64,000 bases of DNA from assembly GCA_036971715.1 (NCBI GenBank), contig JAVHJL010000004.1:2976001-3040000 (forward strand), given 5' to 3'. This DNA comes from Arthrobotrys musiformis. Lineage: Eukaryota; Ascomycota; Orbiliomycetes; Orbiliales; Orbiliaceae. Position numbers and translations under genes: made by a program. Below, one piece after another: positions 60,945-64,000 of this stretch (position 1 is its first letter; each line of letters begins with the position of its first letter). The notes beneath the pieces are model-generated. The model was not told where the DNA came from and ran no database searches. It was given only the letters and a program-made list of their open reading frames with translations.

Positions 60945-60966
60945 AAAAAAAAAAAAAAAAAAAAAA
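60945..60966. repeat. 22-base A run
   Basis: This homopolymer lies upstream of the large regulator. It could exclude nucleosomes or be a retroposed tail, but no adjoining gene copy is visible. Confidence 0.8.
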
Positions 60967-61420
60967 GTGATTCGATCGAGGGCCAAGCACTAGTAAGGTA
61001 AGTGTGTAATATCTCTCGAGATGAATTTTTTGTGAAATTGCAATTGTCGGCGAAGGGAGAGATATAACTTTTCCCAGGTAAGTATTTTTCTTTTCCTTTC
61101 GCAGGCAAAAAAAAGGATTACTACCAAGCCGAGGGAATAGATAAATTTCTCACAACCGGCGGCGGTGGTCTTGCTTGCAAGCTGGAGGTCATGTAAGATT
61201 GGCATCAATCTATGGAAAATGCCGCTAGCCAGTAGTCGCTTGTCTTGCTTACCAGGCAGCCGACCTGACTAGCATGCAAGGACGACGCAGGTAAGGCGAA
61301 TGCCTGGACGGTGTCGACAAAAAGTGGGTACAGGTACAGGTCAGGTACGGGGACCAAGGGAGGTGTGTCAAGGTATGTGAGTATAAGTTAGACAATGACA
61401 TTCACACCTCTGCTCTGCTA

Positions 61421-61444
61421 TTGCTGCCGCTGCTGCTGCTGCTG
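61421..61444. repeat. GCT trinucleotide tract
   Basis: About seven GCT/GCC triplets lie in a row in the gene-free region. No coding frame around it is supported. Confidence 0.65.
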
Positions 61445-64000
61445 CACGGTTGACGTCGGCTGGCAGGAAAGGAGTTAAGCTAGCGGCTGGTTTTTATATA
61501 ATATGTAATATAAAAATAAAATAACGGCCCGGCGTATTTTGTAATTTGACGTGACTCGACTACGCATTTCAGTAGCACCAGCCGCAGTATTGATCGAGAG
61601 ATATCGATCTTTGCATATGCCGATATATCTTGATAGCAGCGGTAAGCGGTAGTTTAATCCGATTTGCAATCAACTGCAGTTTGAACTGTGTAGCTAGTAC
61701 ACCGGTGTAGTGCGGTGCAGTGCACCTCGAAGCTCTAGCTGCCGGTCGCTTTCGGGGTTTATTCAACAGGAGCTGATAGATGAGACCTGCTCGCCTGGGA
61801 TTAATGCGATCCGGACCCGAACGAAAGGGAGAAAGGAAAAACTGACCAGGGTAGTCTGGGAGGGGGGGCTTTCTCTTGCATACGTAGACTAGGTTATACT
61901 AGTTGGGTTATATCCAGCAGACCACAACCATCATTAAATTTCGCCTAGTGAAGCTGCTGGTTCTTGCAAGGTGCCATTTCCAGGAGTCCGGAGTTGAAGA
62001 ATGCCAATGCAATGTGGGGTCTTCCTTTTTTCCCTTTCTCCAGGGCCCAACGTACGTATGTGCTGGCTCGAGCCTCCCTGTGAAAGTTACTACTGCTATT
62101 CTTCCGTAGATCTGGTTAAAACATGTTCTCCCTGGGATACACCAATGCAGGAATGAAATGTTATCTGATTAAACCCGACGGCGGTGGCAGGTCTGCTGCT
62201 ATCCCGTTATGATACTAGCTACTAACTAGCACGAGCAGAGTATTGAGTAGTTACTAACCAGATGCCTCATTGCATTGCATCGATGGAATGCATCATATCA
62301 ACCTCCAATCACAAACTTTAAACGGCTTAACCTTTCACAACTAGTTAACTTTGGGACTCGGTCGAGCTGGCCAACTGCGCAGTCAAAAGGCTCGTTCGTG
62401 CTGCCTTCTAGATCGTTTCCGACGGCTTCTGGAAGGAGACCAACGGGCCAACATACCAACCTAACACGTTTAACAACCTTATCCCAACTTAACTCTCTGT
62501 TGGAAAGTAAAACTGACTAAAACATGCAAGGGCACAACTTGGTCAACTTCCTCTGCCGCACTGATGATATCGAACATCAAAAGGTCGACGGCATAATCTG
62601 TCCCTCGATCTTTCGATTGTTTTTGTGGCTAAAGGTATACTAGGCACGGTGCACATGTGACACACAATCAGTGCAATCACAGCTGTCAGATTCCATCGGG
62701 AGCAGGCGTCCAGATACCCGTTCTCAGAACAGCCAAACGGATGCCTCCTCCTCCCCGGGTTTTGCATGGATTCGATGGGATAGACCTCCCGAAATCAGCG
62801 ACTGCGATCCTCGATTCACCCCCATGCACATGCGCATATGTATGTACGTATACCATATGTATACCATATACTACGCAGGTAATCGAGGGTTGTGGCTTGC
62901 TTAAAGCACCTATTTCCAGTGGAGAAATAAAAACGGCACATGTGATTCCCTCCACCCCTCCACCTCTAACCTCCAACTAATGACATCCAATCTCTCTCAT
63001 GCCACTGCAGGTTGTCTGTGCTTGCGTGGTGGTCGACGAGGCTTGCAGCCGCAATATGACAGGATTTATCCATATCCATTGAGATTGCATCGTCCCCATC
63101 TTTCTCCCTCTTTCTTTCCTTTTTTTTTTTTTTGAGCCCCAGCTGCTCTGGCCATGATCAATTTATCAAGATTGGCGAATTAGTAGCATCTACTTTCTGC
63201 CGCCTATAATACCATGTGAATTGTAACTCCTCTACAAAATACTACTAACAAATAGCTTCAACTCTATAATCCAAGCCACCAAAATTATCGCAATTAGGGA
63301 AAAATTATCTAGCGCGGGAGTTTTTTTAATCAACGGAAAAATTCAAGAAAGAGGGGACTCCACTAAATCTGATCGATTGTGATTACATTGACCCTTCGAT
63401 CGTTGCAAGTTTTGAGTCGACTCCTTTCCGCCGCCAGCTGTTTTCGGTCGCTTGGCTGCAGCCGAAGAATACAAGTTGGTTAGGTTAAGTTACAGAACTT
63501 GGTCACGCATTATGCCATCGAAGCGCCATCCTTTTTGTTCGCTCGCTCGCTCTTTCGTTTCGAATATTCATTCGTCGGCCGCGGTGGGACGTTGTTCAAA
63601 ACGACATTGCATTATTGGGACCTACACTACATGTTCAATTGCAATCTCGATCGTTGACCCCCTCGATATATTGGCAGAGATATATCACATCAGGGCAAAC
63701 GGAAAGCCGCATGCCGTCCTGCGGGCGCTGTATCACCGGCCTGTCAAAAAACCAACATTTGTGCTTCGTAGCAGTTCCGTTTTGTACCCCACAAGATAAT
63801 TATAAAGAATATGAATATCAGATTCCCCTCGAGTCGCCCCTGAAGCTTTCTTAGGAAGGTACGGTCTTTTTGCTAATGATACGTGCCCTGCCTGCCGTCT
63901 ACTCCTCGCTCTCCTGATATCGTTTCCTGATGCGATTGAACAAGAACCCTGCAGATTTTGAATTCGTCATAGTCGAAAGATATATCGGTTCGTTCGGTCC

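Larger units (their letters stand above)
58781..64000. other. 5.2-kb region without a supported gene
   Basis: This is the upstream region of the large regulator and runs to the window end. It contains A/T-rich blocks at about 58855-58895, a 15-base G run at 59653-59667, a 22-base A run at 60945-60966, a GCT tract at 61421-61444 and a T run at 63120-63133. Frames of up to 115 codons (for example 63452-63799) resemble nothing known. Long leaders and upstream regions are common for fungal regulator genes. Confidence 0.45.

Noticed and set aside
63452..63799. 115-codon open frame near the window end
   Set aside because: Composition and sequence show no domain, and nothing around it supports exons; it is treated as chance.

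Overview
The window reads as nuclear DNA of a filamentous ascomycete (Pezizomycotina; class not resolved). The evidence is that nearly every gene is split by short GT-AG introns of about 50-125 bases, often with CTAAC/CTGAC-like branch sites, and that the gene content is fungal: Zn2Cys6 regulators, a TOS1 wall protein, a highly reducing polyketide synthase and fungal Cft1 and Kre33. I rebuilt exon structures by hand from conserved protein blocks. Every multi-exon model below closes in frame from start to stop.

Layout. Left block (0.5-14.6 kb), mostly housekeeping: a cysteine-rich surface-type protein (+), TFIIS (-), F-actin capping protein beta (-), the polyadenylation factor Cft1/CPSF160 (-), an LMBD1-type lysosomal cobalamin transporter (+) and a small NIF3-like protein (+). 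Accessory block (15.1-37.3 kb): an RyR-domain protein (+), a nine-exon highly reducing polyketide synthase (-), an FMN-dependent 2-hydroxyacid dehydrogenase (-), an aldo-keto reductase (-), an acyl-CoA synthetase (+, divergent from the reductase) and, after a 4.2-kb gene-free stretch, an AflR-like Zn2Cys6 regulator (+). Right block (39.8-58.8 kb), again mostly conserved: TOS1 (-), an F-box protein (+), an ANCHR/ZFYVE19-like protein (-), Kre33/NAT10 (+), cytosolic acetyl-CoA acetyltransferase (-) and a large Zn2Cys6 regulator (-). The last 5.2 kb (58.8-64 kb) holds no gene I can support.

The accessory block looks like a small polyketide cluster inserted between housekeeping blocks. The synthase keeps the KS, AT, ACP and ER active or cofactor sites. 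Its dehydratase His is Tyr, and its ketoreductase has lost both the glycine-rich NADPH motif and the catalytic Tyr (now Asn), although the reading frame is intact. It has no methyltransferase and no release domain. The neighbouring oxidoreductases and acyl-CoA ligase could act on, load or release the chain in trans. A WTCCGAA motif recurs in the cluster's upstream regions, most densely in the divergent reductase/ligase promoter, and is a candidate site for the cluster regulator. These functional links are inference; the gene models and residue changes are read directly from the sequence.
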